A DNA stretch of 64,000 nt from Chlorella sorokiniana (taxonomy: Eukaryota; Chlorophyta; Trebouxiophyceae; Chlorellales; Chlorellaceae). Every line of letters starts with the position of its first letter. The stretch's first letter is position 1. Shown here piece after piece: positions 63,159-64,000 of the stretch. The stretch is from positions 4,092,001-4,156,000 of the forward strand of contig CP084611.1 in the NCBI GenBank assembly GCA_025917655.1, written 5' to 3'. A program made the translations under genes and the position numbers. The notes below the pieces were generated by a model. That model made no database searches and was not told the DNA's origin. It saw only the letters and a list, made by a program, of their open reading frames with translations.

Positions 63159-64000
63159 ATGTCACAGGCTCGGCCGTGGCAGCAACACTCCCAAAGACGT
63201 CTCCAGCCATCCGCCGTTTGGCAGTCGAAACCCCACCGTTTGCCTACCCTCCGATTCCCGAGCATCACTATGTGCCGCACTGCAGGTATTGGAAAATCGC
63301 CTGCCATGCCCAGCGGCCTGCCGGCAGTTCTTCTTATGGGCAGCCAGCGGCCTCAAGAGCCGACGAACCGCGCAGCGATCGGGATGCGTGGCATTTGTTG
63401 GAGCTGGCCGCCATCCACCATGCCGACACACTGGCGGTTGTGGATTGCGCGGCAGGGGGAGGGGGGCGGCAGCTGACGTACAGCCAGCTGTTTGATCGCA
63501 CCACATCGCTCGCAGCGCACCTGGCCTCCGTGGGCGTGCGTCGTGGCGACCGCATCGGCGTCCTCTCCCGCAACGCTTCTTATGTCATCGAGCTGCACTT
63601 TGCAGCGGCAGCCCTGCATGCCGTGGTGGTCAACATGAACATCCACCTGGCCCCCGTGAGCTGGCCTTCATCGCAGCCGACTCCGCGCCCAAGGTTGTGT
63701 TTGCAGACACGCATGTCGCCGACTCGCTGCTGGCGGCGCATGCCGAGCTTTGCAGCCAGGCCGCCGAGTCACAACAGGGCAGGGGAGCCTCTCCGGTGTT
63801 TGGCAGCGTGGTGTGGATGCAGGTGGAGGGCAGCAGCCATCTTCCTGCTGCGCAACCAGGAATGCAGGTGGGAGTTCCGGCCGATTGCTGCAGGCTGATC
63901 TGGTCTGTCTGCAACAAAAACAGACAGCAGCGGCAGCACCAGCATGTCATGATGCTGAACAGGGCCTCCTGTGCGCTTCATGTACTTTCGGGTCCCCCTT
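63159..64000 (+). CDS. AMP-binding acyl-CoA synthetase (N-terminal part, cut by window end)
   Basis: N-terminal region of an ANL-superfamily enzyme that activates a fatty or organic acid as acyl-AMP and acyl-CoA. ATG 63159 begins MSQARPWQQHSQRRLQPSAV, Arg/Gln-rich and acid-free, like a mitochondrial presequence. The conserved core then reads WHLLELAAIHHADTLAVVD, LTYSQLFDRTTSLAAHLASV, GVRRGDRIGVLSRNASYVIE, VVVNMNIHLAP and ELAFIAADSAPKVVFAD. Two frame changes (before about 63380 and in the C5 run 63651-63655) each behave like a missing base. The coding part probably reaches a donor near 63870, and the rest is intron. The adenylate-binding P-loop lies beyond the window, so substrate class cannot be told. 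Confidence 0.75.

Overview
The window looks like nuclear DNA from a coccoid green alga, probably a Chlorella-like trebouxiophyte. It has GC-rich, densely packed genes split by many short introns (roughly 70-300 nt, GT-AG with a few GC-AG). The gene content is plant/algal: an MKK3-type MAPKK fused to an NTF2 domain, algal bZIP and Raf-like kinases, and SRCR proteins. Bacterial operons, plasmid functions, rRNA, tRNA, CRISPR arrays and viral or retroelement fossils were not recognised.

Layout. 0.4-2.4 kb: a membrane-anchored GT4 glycosyltransferase (+). 2.5-5.8 kb: two minus-strand genes, an NTF2-like protein and a secretory TPM-domain/RING protein. 6.0-8.2 kb: a GH1 beta-glucosidase (-). 9.6-11.9 kb: a VHL-beta/zincin fusion (+) with a 4 x 50 bp tandem repeat in one intron. 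12.1-14.5 kb: a membrane protein with a strand-rich C-terminus (+). 14.8-18.2 kb: a coiled-coil protein with repeated CTFxPxxN motifs (+). 18.6-19.7 kb: RNA polymerase III subunit RPC8 (-). 20.7-27.2 kb: a Na,K-ATPase-type P2C pump with a very large extra loop (+). 28.1-30.4 kb: N-myristoyltransferase (+), convergent with MKK3 (30.6-33.0 kb, -). 33.4-34.9 kb: an FG nucleoporin related to NUP42 (+). 35.2-37.6 kb: a bZIP factor (+). 38.2-39.0 kb: a LYR-motif protein (-). 39.3-41.8 kb: an F-box/LRR protein (+). 42.9-50.8 kb: an LRR receptor-like kinase built from an array of 26- and 55-nt exons (+), convergent with SDH2 (51.0-52.4 kb, -). 52.9-54.2 kb: an unknown polyglutamine protein (+). 54.4-57.1 kb: a secreted GH5-type glycanase (-). 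57.7-60.9 kb: two tandem secreted SRCR proteins (-). From 63.2 kb: the start of an acyl-CoA synthetase (+), cut by the window end.

Functional themes. Several products act at the cell surface or wall (GT4, GH1, GH5, two SRCR proteins, LRR receptor kinase, cation pump). The others are housekeeping or signalling proteins. There is no sign that the genes form one pathway.

Most noteworthy is the LRR receptor kinase: a plant-like LRR ectodomain in two tandem halves, joined to a Raf-like TKL kinase. Its repeats are encoded by alternating 26 + 55 nt exons (81 nt per 27-residue repeat). A GC-AG intron at the seam would, if retained, give a secreted ectodomain. Also notable are the VHL/zincin fusion, the pump's loop and the TPM/RING protein with a stretched RING.

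Caution: at least a dozen otherwise well conserved exons change frame as if one base were missing, mostly in C or G runs. Uncorrected assembly indels are the simplest explanation. Exon boundaries were read by eye; gene coordinates run from start to stop codon and include introns.
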